Assembly (NCBI RefSeq): GCF_029227915.1
Contig: NC_079882.1
Span: 9,052,001 to 9,116,000, forward strand
Direction of reading: 5' to 3'
Origin: Hydractinia symbiolongicarpus
Lineage: Eukaryota > Cnidaria > Hydrozoa > Anthoathecata > Hydractiniidae
Length of the DNA: 64,000 bases
Position numbers and translations under genes: made by a program
Notes under the pieces: generated by a model
What the model saw: the letters and a program-made list of their open reading frames with translations, nothing else
What the model was told of the DNA's origin: nothing
Databases searched by the model: none
In this document: one piece after another, positions 36,401 to 46,506 of the stretch
Layout of the letters: the number at the start of each line of letters is the position of its first letter
How positions within the stretch are numbered: position 1 is the stretch's first letter

Positions 36401-39400
36401 TTTTTATTGTCATTCCATTTAATGTGTGCCTTTAACAGTTTTCCATTCACTGGTGACGCTTAGCAAATTTTGACCAAATTTGCAAAATTTTATATCGCGA
36501 AATTTACCATTAATCCTTTTATTCGCGAAAATTATTGTTAATAATGTTTTCATTTATGCAAGTGCAAGTTCACAGAAATGGTCTATTTCAGTTTTAATTT
36601 CAGGTTCAGTTCTTGAAATTTTTGAAGTTAACTTTTAGTCAATCGCGAAAGTTATTGCTCGCGACATTTTTTAAAAACATTGATTCGCGAAAATCTATTT
36701 CACAAAATCTTTTAATATGGCTCTTTCGCAAAAGTTTATATTCGCAAAATAGAAAAATTTACGAATTTTTTCATTTACGAAAGTTTTCTTTTTTCGCGAA
36801 AATTTCTGCACTTGAAGTATGTTACAAAAAGGCTAACAAGGTTTAAAAAAAAAATATCTCACGACCATGTTTTTAGCGCGTTTTGTCTAACCAAAGAAAC
36901 AAATTCTGAAAAGTAAAGCGAATTCTTAAACTGAAGCGAGTTGTATACACGAGGTTTTACTCTGTTCGAAGCAAAGTTCACATTTCGTTCGATAAAAATA
37001 TTCGCACATAATCAGCCAATCACAAGTGAGTGTTTCTGTTTGTCCTATATTTTTATTATTTCCCTTGCAAGTCCTTGGTAATTGGTGAAAAAATTAATTG
37101 TAATTTTCAGGTTATTCGAGTTCGAGGGCTTTCTTCCTTTCGATAATCTTCTCACAGTACAAGTTTATGATTGGGACTTGCTGCCAGGTTCCAACGATTT
37201 GATTGGCGAAACGAAAATTGACATTGAAAACAGATTTTACAGCAAGCATCGCGCAACTTGTGGATTGGCACCAGAATACAAAACGTAAGCATTTTAAACC
37301 CTAAATATTTATCTAATATTTGTGCTCGATAAAGTATTAAAAACTTTTTAATGATGTAAATATATACCTTGGCGCCCAGGATTTTTTGTTCACAGTATAT
37401 TATTTTTGTATGAAATATCACTGTTGGCTATTGGGAAAAGGGCAAAATAGTCTCATAGCCTTTTTTGCCCATGAAAATTATACCAATTCCAAATACCAAT
37501 ACCAAAATTTATATCACTCTTCATACTCACTTTACATACCCCTTTGACCTTGAAAATGTTTTGTAATGTTTGGTATAAATATCATTCGACGAAAGGTCCT
37601 TGCATACCACGATCTCTTGTTTTTACTAAAGCCTTTCTTTTTCCACTTTTCAGTCGATGTTCTTCTATTTCTTTGATTGTGAACATAATTTTTAATAACT
37701 ATTGCTTCAATATTTTCATCAATATTATACAATAATTTTTTTATAAATATGAGCTTGTGAAGAACTCGACGCCATGTTTACAAGGTTTGTAGCCCTGCCT
37801 CGTTTCCAAATTGAAAAAATTGTCTCCGTATTAAGTTTGTAAAGCACTTCTTCTTTTTATTCTGCTGACGTCTGACAGAACTTATTCTTTAGGTCCGGTT
37901 ACACAGCCTGGCGCGATGGTGTTAAACCTTCGACTATTTTAAACGACTTATGTGCAAAAGATGAACGAGGTAAACCAAGTTACCGAGAAATCGGATGTTA
38001 TATCGACGAGTGCTGTCCTGCTAAGAAAGATACTCTGCGTAGAGGTATTTTAAGATCAGATATGTATGAATTTTCACCTTTATAATTATTTTATATTTCG
38101 TATGGAGAAATACAGACTCTCATAATGTTTAGAGCATTTAAAAAACGATGAGGATAAAGCACTTGAAGCCTTACGTGCATATCAAAACTTGCCCAATGGA
38201 TATCGTCTTGTGCCTGAGCACATAGAAACTAGGACTTTGTATAATCCACAGCGTCCATCCTTGCCACAGGTATAGTGGTGTTATAAAGACCTTCTTTTCC
38301 TGTGTTTCCTTACTCAAAACATGGAATTGTTTTCAAAAATTAGACGAATATCTACTATAATTTCAGCAAATAATTTTACCTCTAGATTGTAAGCCTTCAG
38401 GTACCTTAGTCATACCTTCAGCGTTTCTTACTAACGTACTTTTTACCACCCAGGGTGAAATACTGATGTGGGTGGATCTATTCCCAATGGATCAAATGTT
38501 AGTCTTACCTCCTGTGGATATTTCAAAACAAAAACCAAAACAATACGAACTACGTATCATTATCTGGAACTGTGAGAAAGTTCCTCTCTTAGAGAATAGC
38601 GTTATGCTTGGTATGGCATCAAGTGACGTGTATGTAAGAGGGTATGTGGTGTTGTGTCTTACTAAACGAATGTTAGTGTCATGAATGTTGTGTGAAAATA
38701 TTTTATTCTTTTTAGTTGGTTGGAAGGACTCTACGACGAGAAACAAAAGACAGACGTTCATTACAGGTTCGTTATTCGTCTTATTTGGTTTGATTTTTTT
38801 TTGTTTTATTTTTAATTCAACCGTTGGTCAAATAGGTACGTGTATTGGACGGAACACGTTTACCGCTGAGATAATGACTTAGCGTCCCTTTGCGTTTTTG
38901 TGGATCAAATATTTCTTATTCAACACTTAGATTAAAAGTACCCATCCAAAACTTGAATTGCAATAGACGGTTAAGAAAAGACCTGAATGGTTCATACTTC
39001 GTACAGTCAAGTAGCGTTAGTCATTCTCTTTCTAAAACAACTTTTCATAACAGCCTAGTCCTCAGGAATTACGGGATTCAATCTTGCCTGACTTTTGGCA
39101 GTATACATACGTGATTTGTCCTCTAATGGATAACAAGGATGCCCTTTCTGTACGAGATTATTCTTGATCTATTTATCTTTTCCCTTTTTTATCTTTAGAT
39201 CCACAGATGGAAGCGCCATGTTTAATTGGAGATTTTTATTTCCCTTTAAGTATCATCAAGCTAAAAAACAATTTGTTCACCAGAAAAAAGTATGTCAATA
39301 AGATATGTTACCTTCACAGCCTCTATCTGAGAAGGTCGAACCCTCTACTTGAAAAGTATACATCATTAAAAAAGAGCTAGGAATTCTCGCTTGCCGTCGA

Positions 39401-42388
39401 ATTAGCAAATGTGATTCTTTTTTTTTTAGCTGTCCGCATTCGCCTTGGAAGAAACAGAGCAGTGCGTCCCACCTATCCTTACCCTGCAGTGTATGGAAGC
39501 TGACGTCATCACAGCTGACGAAGTCATAGGTAGGAACCTCTTAAAAATCTCCCATAGTAAATTTATATCAACGAGGTTGACTTACTAGATTGTGTCGTTT
39601 ATTGTAGGTCTTTTAAAGATTCCATTATTGAAAATTCCTCCATATTATGGCAAGCCTATCGGCTGGACGTACGATCAATATCTGCATCGCAAGAAGAACC
39701 ACGATCATCCATCATTATTCAAGTGTCAATCTTTGAGAGGATGGTGGCCATTTTCTTCAGGGGATGGCGTGGAAGAAAAAGTAGGTGTCACTTGACCAAT
39801 TACGTGTCCTAAAGTTCCAAAGCAATATGGTGCTTATACACTCTTATTTGAGAATTTTCTCTAACATTATCCCAGTTATTGTTGTGATCGTCACATGAAA
39901 ATCGACATTCCATTCTTCTTAAAAACATTTTTTTAAATAACTTATCAGCTAAGATTATCAACCTTGCTATCAAAAAGAGATTGGTAATGAGGAAGCGTCA
40001 TGAAAACTTTTATTGATAAATTTAACTTAAAATTGTACGGCCAAGTCACTCTCCTTCCCAGAGCTCCGCAGATGAGATTGGAGGCTAAATATTTCTTTAA
40101 ATTTATCAGTTTGAAAAAGTCACTCATATTGAGATAAAGAGTTAAAAACAAATAGCTACATAGTTAAAAACACAAAGAGGAAGAGTTTGATTAACAACCT
40201 TGTTTCCAAGGCCTTTATGTCTTGCATTAGGGCTGGTGTCGAGTGACAAAAAACCCTTAGAACGCAGTTGGGTTAATCAAATGAAACATAAAAGAACTAG
40301 CAGGCTATTCACTTGCTAGTCTGCCCAACAAGCTTCTTTGTGGGCAAAAGGACTCTGAATTGAATGATATAGCTTCATGTTTACTACTGCATTGCCATGT
40401 ACGTAAAACTTCTTTCATATGTGTATATATCGCCTGACTTGTTTTTAGTTAAATTTAAATAAAAAATTGGAAAAACGTTCTCAGTGTTCAGCTATTTAAA
40501 AAAAGACACGATCCATCCCATTTACATTTTGCTTTCATTAAAAATTTACAACACATTTTTTACTTCACGAAAAGAAAAACGAATTTCTACCAGAAAATGT
40601 TTAGCATGTTTTTATATTTGTCTTTTAAAGGTTTTTTCCCTTGTTGTTTTCAAAAAGTTGTTGGCGATGTTACTTGGAACTTATATTACGATGTCGGTAT
40701 TATGTTAGAACACGCCGTGATACAATCTAAGCGTTTCTACGTACCTTAATATTGTATAGGGCCGAGTCGAGTTGGAATTAGAGTTAGTAACGAAGGAGGA
40801 AGCAGAAGGTAATCCTGTGGGAATACGAAGAGAGGAACCACATGCTTTGGAAAAACCTAAGTACATGTTTTCTTTATTGTTTTCATAAACTGTTCATAGA
40901 CTAGTTGACATTACCATGGCAACTAAAATAGTGACGTAATGCTTTATCTATTATTTAAATGTGCGATTAACGAGTGGAAAACTCACACGACATTTACATC
41001 TCGCATTACCTACTTTGTGCATAATGATTTCGTATATCCGTAGCACGACCCTTTTTTACAGACGGACAGAATAAATAATGCTAATGATATTATAGGGATT
41101 AGTCGGTAGCCAATGAATAAGTTCAAGAGAGTTCGCCCGTCTTTATATATCGCATTTCGTGTTTCCGTAACACGACTGATTTCTCGCGGAAACATTAATA
41201 AAGAAGACTGGTTATTAATTAGCCCGTGGGAAATTAAAACTATATCGCTTTCGCTATTTTAGTAATATTTCGTGTTTTCTAAAAAAATTGCATTCGTACT
41301 TCAAAACAAAATTTCTTTTGCATTATGCATTTTTCTATATTTTTCTATTGTTATTTATCTGTAAGTGATTTTTTTTATCTCTGTATGATTATCTTTCTAC
41401 TCTTATTTTTTAGTCGTCCCGAAGAAAATTTACGTTTATTCCTTAGTCCCTTAAGAACACTACGGTTGCTTTTCAATAACTTCAAATGGGCGGCACTCAA
41501 GATATTGATCGTTCTTCTGTTATTAATGTTGGTGGGATTCTTCTTTTACGCCCTACCGGTGAGTATCTCCGCCCCTGTAAAAAAGTTAATTTCTCACTTG
41601 ATATCTTAACAAAATGTCTTGACACCGTTGAAACATATATTTTAACGAGACCAGCCACGCTCAATGCTCATGAGGAGATTATATTTAGTTATATTAATGT
41701 TTTTAAAAGCCACAGCAACGCACTAGCCTGAGGTACATTAATTACAATGTCATGTTGCAACACCGGCTAATATTGCAAAATTTAAGATCGTTGTTCATTC
41801 TTAATGATTGTGTTGCGTTGATCAACTACCTTGGTTGTTGTCATGAATTTTAACAGGTCGTTGTGCTTACAAGTCATAACAGCCGCATTAGCGTTAACTA
41901 AATGTTGCTGCGGTTAATATGGTATTAGAATAGACCATTAAGAGTTGTTTCTAAAAGTGACTCACAAGAAGACTATTGCGCTAGTTTTAAAAATTCGTCA
42001 ACAGTTAGCACATGGTATCTCTTAGCTTGTGTTTTACTCTCGCATGAAATCATGCAAATCTGTTATAAAAATGTATTGCTTTTCATTTTCTTCTTTAATC
42101 TCTGACGTTTTGATCTAAAATCATTTTTGGAGGAAATTAAAACTGCAAGTTTTTCGTACCTGTTATTTATTATCCTTCTGCATTTTAGTTCCAGTTCCCT
42201 CTCTTTGTGAGTTCTTTGAAGTTCCTTATTATTTATCTTATTATATAAAACACCATTATATTCTGACGCATTTCTCAACGCACACGTCTAATATACGTCG
42301 TTGTTATGTCGTGCTTATGTCGTTGTAAATGTCGTGCGTCGTTTTTTTTTATCAGGGATATCTGGCAAAGAAAACGTTGTCTGTTTAA
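24454..42388 (+). CDS. OTOF-like: Otoferlin-type (type II) ferlin, 31 coding exons
   Basis: Hand splicing gives 5,490 nt, exactly in frame, for 1,829 residues. All exon joins keep phase. It encodes a multi-C2 tail-anchored protein: C2A (1-108), C2B (193-320), C2C (346-473), a ferlin central helical region (474-883), C2D (884-1015), a C2-like module starting [12 protein letters not shown] (1053-1160), C2E (1329-1460), C2F (1566-1720) and a TM helix (about 1797-1818) with a short tail [10 protein letters not shown]. No DysF domain is seen, and the C-terminal region ([19 protein letters not shown] then the anchor and GYLxKK) is closest to otoferlin, not dysferlin. Otoferlin acts as a calcium sensor in vesicle fusion. 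In the C2E top loop, KDFSGKADPF keeps acidic calcium-binding positions. One intron (after 36391) uses a GC donor. The next three entries list the exons. Confidence 0.92.
25425..25928 (+). repeat. 28-bp minisatellite in ferlin intron 2
   Basis: About 18 head-to-tail copies of a unit near CATGTTTAACGTCCAGTGTT plus GTTCCCGT, with point variants. It ends only about 20 bp before the exon 3 acceptor (25949). An open frame through it is a by-product of the repeat. Confidence 0.9.
26704..26816. repeat. Short inverted-repeat element (CCTCGTTCCCAGG family), ferlin intron 3
   Basis: Right arm GCCCTGGGAACGAGGTTG at 26799-26816 faces a diverged left arm. The interior TTTTTTGCATATCGGACGGCG and GAGAGACAAAAAGC repeats that of the copy at 8892-8971. 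Confidence 0.6.
27680..27768. repeat. Short inverted-repeat element (CCTCGTTCCCAGG family), ferlin intron 3
   Basis: CAACCTCGTCCCCAGGG on the left faces GTCCTGGAAACGACGTTG on the right, about 89 bp in all. The interior differs from the copy at 26704. Confidence 0.55.
28078..28266 (+). repeat. GAAT/AAAT tetranucleotide microsatellite
   Basis: Roughly 185 bp of GAATGAAT and AAATAAAT-type units in ferlin intron 4, ending in an inverted patch (GAATGAATGAAATTCATTCA) that can form a hairpin. Translations on the minus strand give Ser-Phe-Ile-His repeats and are not genes. Confidence 0.95.
29967..30009 (+). mobile_element. Truncated 3' end of a Helitron-like element, ferlin intron 8
   Basis: ACCCCGTGGATTTTTTC then GAACGACTAGT resembles the 3' hairpin and CTAG end of the copies at 53382 and 62953, but the hairpin's second arm is decayed and no 5' end is visible. 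Confidence 0.45.
30621..34903 (+). CDS. OTOF-like: Ferlin exons 10-17 (central region, C2D and linker)
   Basis: Exons: 30621-31393, 31793-32644, 32719-32829, 32917-33111, 33311-33464, 34097-34176, 34292-34456, 34769-34903. Exon 10 opens with the ferlin signature [15 protein letters not shown] then YINEGFAEG. Exon 11 has [20 protein letters not shown] and then C2D ([20 protein letters not shown], with SDPFARV). Exon 12 carries [15 protein letters not shown] and exon 13 [12 protein letters not shown]. Exon 15 is a Lys/Ser-rich linker; exon 16 has [13 protein letters not shown], matching the DWWSKYF-type segment of otoferlins. Exon 14 ends in phase 1 at a strong donor (AAACGTAAGA); a read-through frame beyond it is not coding. 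Confidence 0.88.
33625..33725 (+). repeat. About 34-bp tandem repeat, ferlin intron 14
   Basis: Three diverged copies of a unit near ACCATCTATCATACCATTTG followed by CATGGTAAAA, directly upstream of the splice-site minisatellite of the same intron. Confidence 0.7.
33893..34096 (+). repeat. 23-bp minisatellite made of repeated 3' splice sites
   Basis: Eight units near AATGCGTTTCTTCCTTCCAG plus GAG place a pyrimidine tract and AG at 33914, 33937, 33960, 33983, 34006, 34029, 34052 and 34075, exactly 23 bp apart. The next AG, at 34096 and 21 bp on, is the acceptor that keeps the ferlin in frame at exon 15. The real acceptor is therefore the last, slightly shortened unit of the array. Using the AG at 34075 instead would add 21 nt, seven codons, still in frame. 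Confidence 0.85.
34508..34523 (+). repeat. Solo arm of the CCTCGTTCCCAGG element, ferlin intron 16
   Basis: CAACCTCGTTCCCAGG, the best single arm in the window, with no clear opposite arm nearby; probably a truncated copy. Confidence 0.4.
35165..42388 (+). CDS. OTOF-like: Ferlin exons 18-31 (C2E, C2F, membrane anchor)
   Basis: Exons: 35165-35296, 35368-35403, 36300-36391, 37111-37284, 37893-38044, 38133-38269, 38454-38641, 38716-38766, 39199-39289, 39430-39529, 39608-39780, 40760-40860, 41414-41558, 42356-42388. C2E spans exons 18-22 ([50 protein letters not shown]). Exon 24 has [12 protein letters not shown] and [16 protein letters not shown], starting C2F. Exon 28 includes LRGWWPF. Exon 30 gives the TM helix and exon 31 only ten residues and the stop. 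Exon 19 is a 36-nt microexon. The join from exon 20 to 21 requires a GC-AG intron (AAG/GC...TTTCAG); no GT donor keeps the frame. Confidence 0.88.
36440..36860 (+). repeat. AT-rich repeat with TTCGCGAAA cores, ferlin intron 20
   Basis: Motifs such as ATTCGCGAAAATT, TCGCGAAAGTTATT and TTTTCGCGAAAATT recur every few tens of bases. Similar clusters lie at about 61150-61300 and 63865-63950. The palindromic TTCGCGAA cores suggest a diverged dispersed element of unknown class. Confidence 0.45.
40194..40271. repeat. Short inverted-repeat element (CCTCGTTCCCAGG family), ferlin intron 28
   Basis: CAACCTTGTTTCCAAGGCC faces ACCCTTAGAACGCAGTTG about 55 bp downstream; both arms are diverged. Confidence 0.45.
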
Positions 42389-42405
42389 ATGCGATTACAT
42401 TCAGC

Positions 42406-42411
42406 AATAAA
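42406..42411 (+). terminator. Poly(A) signal of the ferlin gene
   Basis: AATAAA 18 bp after the stop. It is the nearest canonical signal; a very short 3' UTR would result, so a later signal may also be used. Confidence 0.4.
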
Positions 42412-43686
42412 GATAAATTCACTTGGCAGCTTCTTGCTTTCGTTATAAGAACAATTGTTGTCATCCGTTGTGTGCGTGGAACAAAACTGACATGAACAAA
42501 ATTGCATCAGAAAGAATGATCAGTTATACTTGAAGAAACAACCGTCAGAACAATACTATTTAATCTCAATATAAATTTATAATTATATTTTTTCTATCAG
42601 TAAATAACAAATTTTATTTTTAATATAAACTCTCCCCGTATTAATCTGAAACTGGAGATGAACTTAGCAATGTCGTCATGTGGTTCTTTTTTGCTTTCTA
42701 ATACTACGACTTGAAAGTCGTAGGGTCAAGTTTGGGCAGTTTGATAACGGCTCCTTTCCCAATAATAGCAATATCCACAAAGCTAACATTAAAAAAAACG
42801 TTTGGAAATAAGGATACAGCAATATTTTTGTTGAAACAGATACAATAAAAATAAACATGAAAAAGAAGTGCCGTGGTTTGCACCTTCTATGCGTAACATC
42901 TTGTTTCTTTGTACCCCTATTGAGTACCCCTATTTTGTTTGGTTTTAAATTGACAGAAAATATTCATAGCTAAAAAAGGAAAATCTTAAACGTTGTATAT
43001 TGTTATTATTTCTTGTCAAATGTATTAGAAATAATCGAGGTTCAATAATTAGCCCAACGAGGAAGTCTGGCCAACATTTAAATTTCCTGATCTGCTGATA
43101 TCGCGATAAAAAGAAGAAAAAAAATTGTTGTTACATAAATGTAGGCTGCAACTAGTGAGAAACCTGTGATAACATTTGAACAAGATATAACACTCATATC
43201 TTTTGGAAGACCTAAATTCCATATAACACTCTTATCCTTATCTTTCATATCCACTTTTCAAGAGTAAGGAAAAAAAGTGTGGCATCTAATATTATGAGGA
43301 AGGTCTCTGTTTGAGCTGCTTCATTATTGCCAACCACTTCCACTTGTGAAATCTCTGAAGGTCTTTAAAATCTTAAAAAGCACTGGGGACAAGTTCTCGA
43401 AATGATAAAAAAATCAGATGCGTTACGAATGAATGATGAACTTTTTTTTAGTATTTATATTTATATACAATAAATTATGACAAATGTAATTATGAATTAT
43501 TAAAAAATATTAATAAAAAACTTTACGAGAAGCGTCCGTCGAATTTGGTGGATATGAAGAATCATGTCTAAAAAATAAAAACCGTTTTAAAAATTAATGA
43601 ATTTCGTTGGAATGAAACAGTTTTTCTAATAACAGTGTGACATTAGAAACGAATATCTTTTCTGTTTGTTAACTTACCTAGATTTC
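42412..43686. other. Intergenic stretch between convergent genes
   Basis: Lies between the plus-strand ferlin and the minus-strand small membrane protein gene. No gene seen. It should contain the 3' UTRs of both. Confidence 0.4.
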
Positions 43687-44250
43687 TTAAGCCATGTAAT
43701 TTTTTACTGGTATAGCTTTATCACCAGTAAACTGAACGCTTTTTGCTTGTCTCCATAAGAAAAAGAACAAAATCGAGATGATGACAAAACAGGCAAGCAA
43801 AGCTCCTAGAATACCATACACAACTTCGGGTTCTAAAACAAGTAAAAGTATAAAAATCAAAAATGGTAGCAGATAAAAATTATTGACAGTACCTTTGTAT
43901 GCAGCCATTTCTTAAAAATTGCAAAGCTGAAAAGTAAACAAAGCAAAGTAAACTTACCAACTTCGGGCTCAGCTTTTGTTTCACCTTCCGGCTCCGATGT
44001 CGATTCAGGCTCCGATGTCGATTCAGGCTCCGATGTCGATGTCGATTCAGGTTCAGAAGCTGGTTCAGTAGTTGGTTCAGAAGCTGGTTCAGTAGTTGGT
44101 TCTGGGCTCGTTATTTGGGCTAAAAGTGCAAGACGTAAAGGTTAACATTAATCCTCATAAACTAAACATAAAGCTAAAAGGACAAAGCGACTTACCGAAG
44201 GTTGAAACAGCCAATACGCAAAGAAATCCAAACACAAATAAATTCTTCAT
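43687..44250 (-). CDS. Small type I membrane protein, paralogue 1 (120 residues)
   Basis: Three coding exons on the minus strand: 44196-44250 (signal peptide, ends GTAAGT, phase 1), 43958-44119 (ectodomain) and 43687-43832 (TM and tail, after TTGTTTTAG); 363 nt with the stop. The protein starts MKNLFVFGFLCVLAVSTFA, a clear signal peptide. An acidic, Ser/Thr/Pro/Glu-rich ectodomain of about 55 residues follows, built from EPTTEPAS and EPESTS repeats, then AEPEVEPEVVYG. One TM helix (about 77-99) and a short cytoplasmic tail beginning WRQAKS come last. The repeats are encoded by 18- to 24-bp DNA repeats and could vary in number. The paralogue at 45412-46413 has the same exon layout. I do not recognise the family; the Ser/Thr-rich ectodomain might be O-glycosylated. 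The function is unknown. Confidence 0.8.
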
Positions 44251-45165
44251 GTTTTCAAGTTTGATACAAAAATATTTAGCGCAACTGAAAACGTCTTTTC
44301 CTTATCGTACTCGGCTGCAACTGCATGAATGGCCTTTTTTTAACTGGGATGAAAACTTTTTATGCATAATTTATGACGAAACAATGCATTTTTTATCTAT
44401 AGCCACATAAGCTGTTCGTTTAATGATTTATTTGAAAGACATGTACTGACTGCAGTGACTTTGCAAAAAATAATAACGGTTCCCTGATTATCCCACTTAT
44501 TAAGCTGATTGGCTAATTACTTTGTTTTGCTATCGCGACGAAAGTGAAAGAAATGTGTTATAGACTTTAAGTATTAATTCCCAAGTCAAAATAATTTTCA
44601 AACGTTGTTTTTTTATGTTCTAACTTTATCGCACATTATTCAATATGCTTAAGACCCTTTTTTATTCCAAAAAATTCCATTCTTAATTAATACTTTTCGA
44701 TCAAAATGTTTTCAAATTGAACTCTGTCGTAATGGAAATATGCGTGTATGTGCATGACACTGCATATTATTGCATACACGTTTCCATGGTTACAAAACAG
44801 CATTCCATACCAATGATATTCACAAAACAATATACGTTTTTATCAGGTGAAACATCACTAAATTCAATTACTTTCATACTTGGAGGACTCAGTGTAAAAA
44901 GGAAATTAGAAATAGAAAGCATAGTCCCCCCTTTTTTGGAATCAAAAGACGTCAAAGAGAATATATTTACACCTCATACAGGAAAAAAGGTTTCGGGCCA
45001 AAAATAAAAGAAGATTAAATCTTAAATCTAAACCAATATTTCTTGTAAAGTTTTACACTCGAAGATATTGATAACATGAAAATTTAGCTGTTCCTTTTTT
45101 GTTCTTGATATTTCAGCTTCGCACAGGGTTAAGAAAAACAAAGTACGTATGAATGAATTTTGAAC

Positions 45166-45171
45166 TTTATT
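45166..45171 (-). terminator. Poly(A) signal for the second small membrane protein gene
   Basis: TTTATT on the plus strand (AATAAA on the minus strand), about 240 bp after the stop at 45412. Confidence 0.4.
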
Positions 45172-45272
45172 TTTTGTTACATATTTACATGCAATAATAA
45201 TTAGAAAAAAATGGTTAAATATCCAGGCTCCGTCCGGTGGAATTGTGTAGAGCTAAAACAAATAAAGCCAAG

Positions 45273-45332
45273 GTAAACAAACAAACAAACAAGCAAACAA
45301 ACAAACAAACAAAAAAAACAAAAAAACAAAAA
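45273..45332 (+). repeat. AAAC microsatellite
   Basis: About 60 bp of AAACAAAC units decaying into A-runs, in the presumed 3' UTR of the minus-strand gene. Confidence 0.9.
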
Positions 45333-45411
45333 TTTACCAAATAAAACATATTTTTACGCTAAGGAGTGTTCTACAGCCTAGTTTTTTTTAAGCAAGTGAG
45401 CTATCTTACCA

Positions 45412-46413
45412 TTAAGCCATTGGATAAGCCTTTGATGGCAATTTATTGGCCCCCGTTTGTTCAACCATGCTTTTGGCTTGTCTCCACAGTAAGAAAAACA
45501 GGATAGACACAATAACGAAGCAGGCAAGCAATGCGCCTAGGACACCATACACAACTTCAGGTTCTGAAAAACAAATGGTCAAAACAGATGAAACGAAATA
45601 GAAATTTTATTCAATACTCCTCTTCTTTAAAATAGAATCTTAAATAAAATGTTTTAGTTTAGTGGCATTCCTCGAAGATTAATTCGCCAGTTAATACTAT
45701 CTGTGCTTACCAACTTCGGGCTCAGCCTTCGTTTCTCCCTCTGGTTCAGAATCTGACCAATCATGAGATCCTGTGCTATTTCCACTTTTTTCATAGTACT
45801 TTTCGCTTTCCGGTATAGGTTCAGCTATAATAAAAACTCAAAATTTCAATTCAAATGGAAGTGTATAAGAATGATGAGAAAAGATGCTTTAAATGCAATA
45901 AGAAATTTATTTCTTACAACCTCGTACCCAGGCTCTTTTACAGAGGAGCTAACAACAAAAAAGGAAAAATGCCCTGGGAACGAGGTTGTTTTGAATTATC
46001 AATAACATGTTTGGCTCTTTTTTGGACTAGTTACATTGGAATTCATATTACAGAATGAATGAAAATGAAAGCCAAAAATTTTACAATTCTTGTTAATATG
46101 AAATACTACGCTTTGGAATGTCAAAACAAACCATGGGGCGCCAATATATAATTAATTGCGTGTTCATTTCATTTTGTGCAGTAGGTATTTAATATTAACC
46201 TAAAAATATAAAACTCGATCCAGTGCCTTAACAATAGCGCCGTTAAAAAGCAAATAAGTCTGGGGAGAAATTCATAAAAATATCATACTGGGATGTTTGG
46301 GCACGAGGCTGTGACCTCTTTAGTACAGTAAACATATAAGCGATGATAAGCAACTTACCGAAAGCTGAGATAAGCAAGAAGCAAACAATCCCAATAATAA
46401 ATACGCTCTTCAT
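45412..46413 (-). CDS. Small type I membrane protein, paralogue 2 (106 residues)
   Basis: Minus-strand exons 46359-46413 (signal peptide MKSVFIIGIVCFLLISAF), 45711-45824 (ectodomain) and 45412-45563 (TM and tail); 321 nt with the stop. Phases match paralogue 1 at both introns. The ectodomain is shorter and lacks the EPESTS repeats but has a possible N-glycosylation site (NST, residue 35) and keeps the membrane-proximal EGETKAEPEVEPEVVYG. The TM segment (LGALLACFVIVSILFFLLW) differs from paralogue 1 at only a few positions and is followed by RQAKSM. Strong conservation of the TM and juxtamembrane region over the ectodomain suggests the membrane part carries the function, perhaps self-association. 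Family not recognised. Confidence 0.8.
45918..45988. repeat. Short inverted-repeat element, best-preserved copy
   Basis: CAACCTCGTACCCAGGC on the left faces GCCCTGGGAACGAGGTTG on the right, 71 bp in all, so the single strand can fold into a hairpin of about 17 pairs. It lies in intron 1 of the second small membrane protein gene. Confidence 0.7.
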
Positions 46414-46497
46414 AATGGCTGACAAAGCTGTTGTGTGAAAAGTTACAAGTACCACAGTTACATACAGCTCAAGTGAATCCTTTGTTTCTGTGCAAGG

Positions 46498-46506
46498 GCT
46501 TTTATA
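46498..46506 (-). promoter_or_regulatory. TATA box of the second small membrane protein gene
   Basis: On the minus strand the sequence reads GCTATAAAAGCCC, about 85 bp before the ATG at 46413, leaving room for a start site near 46470 and a 5' UTR of about 55 bp. Confidence 0.6.
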
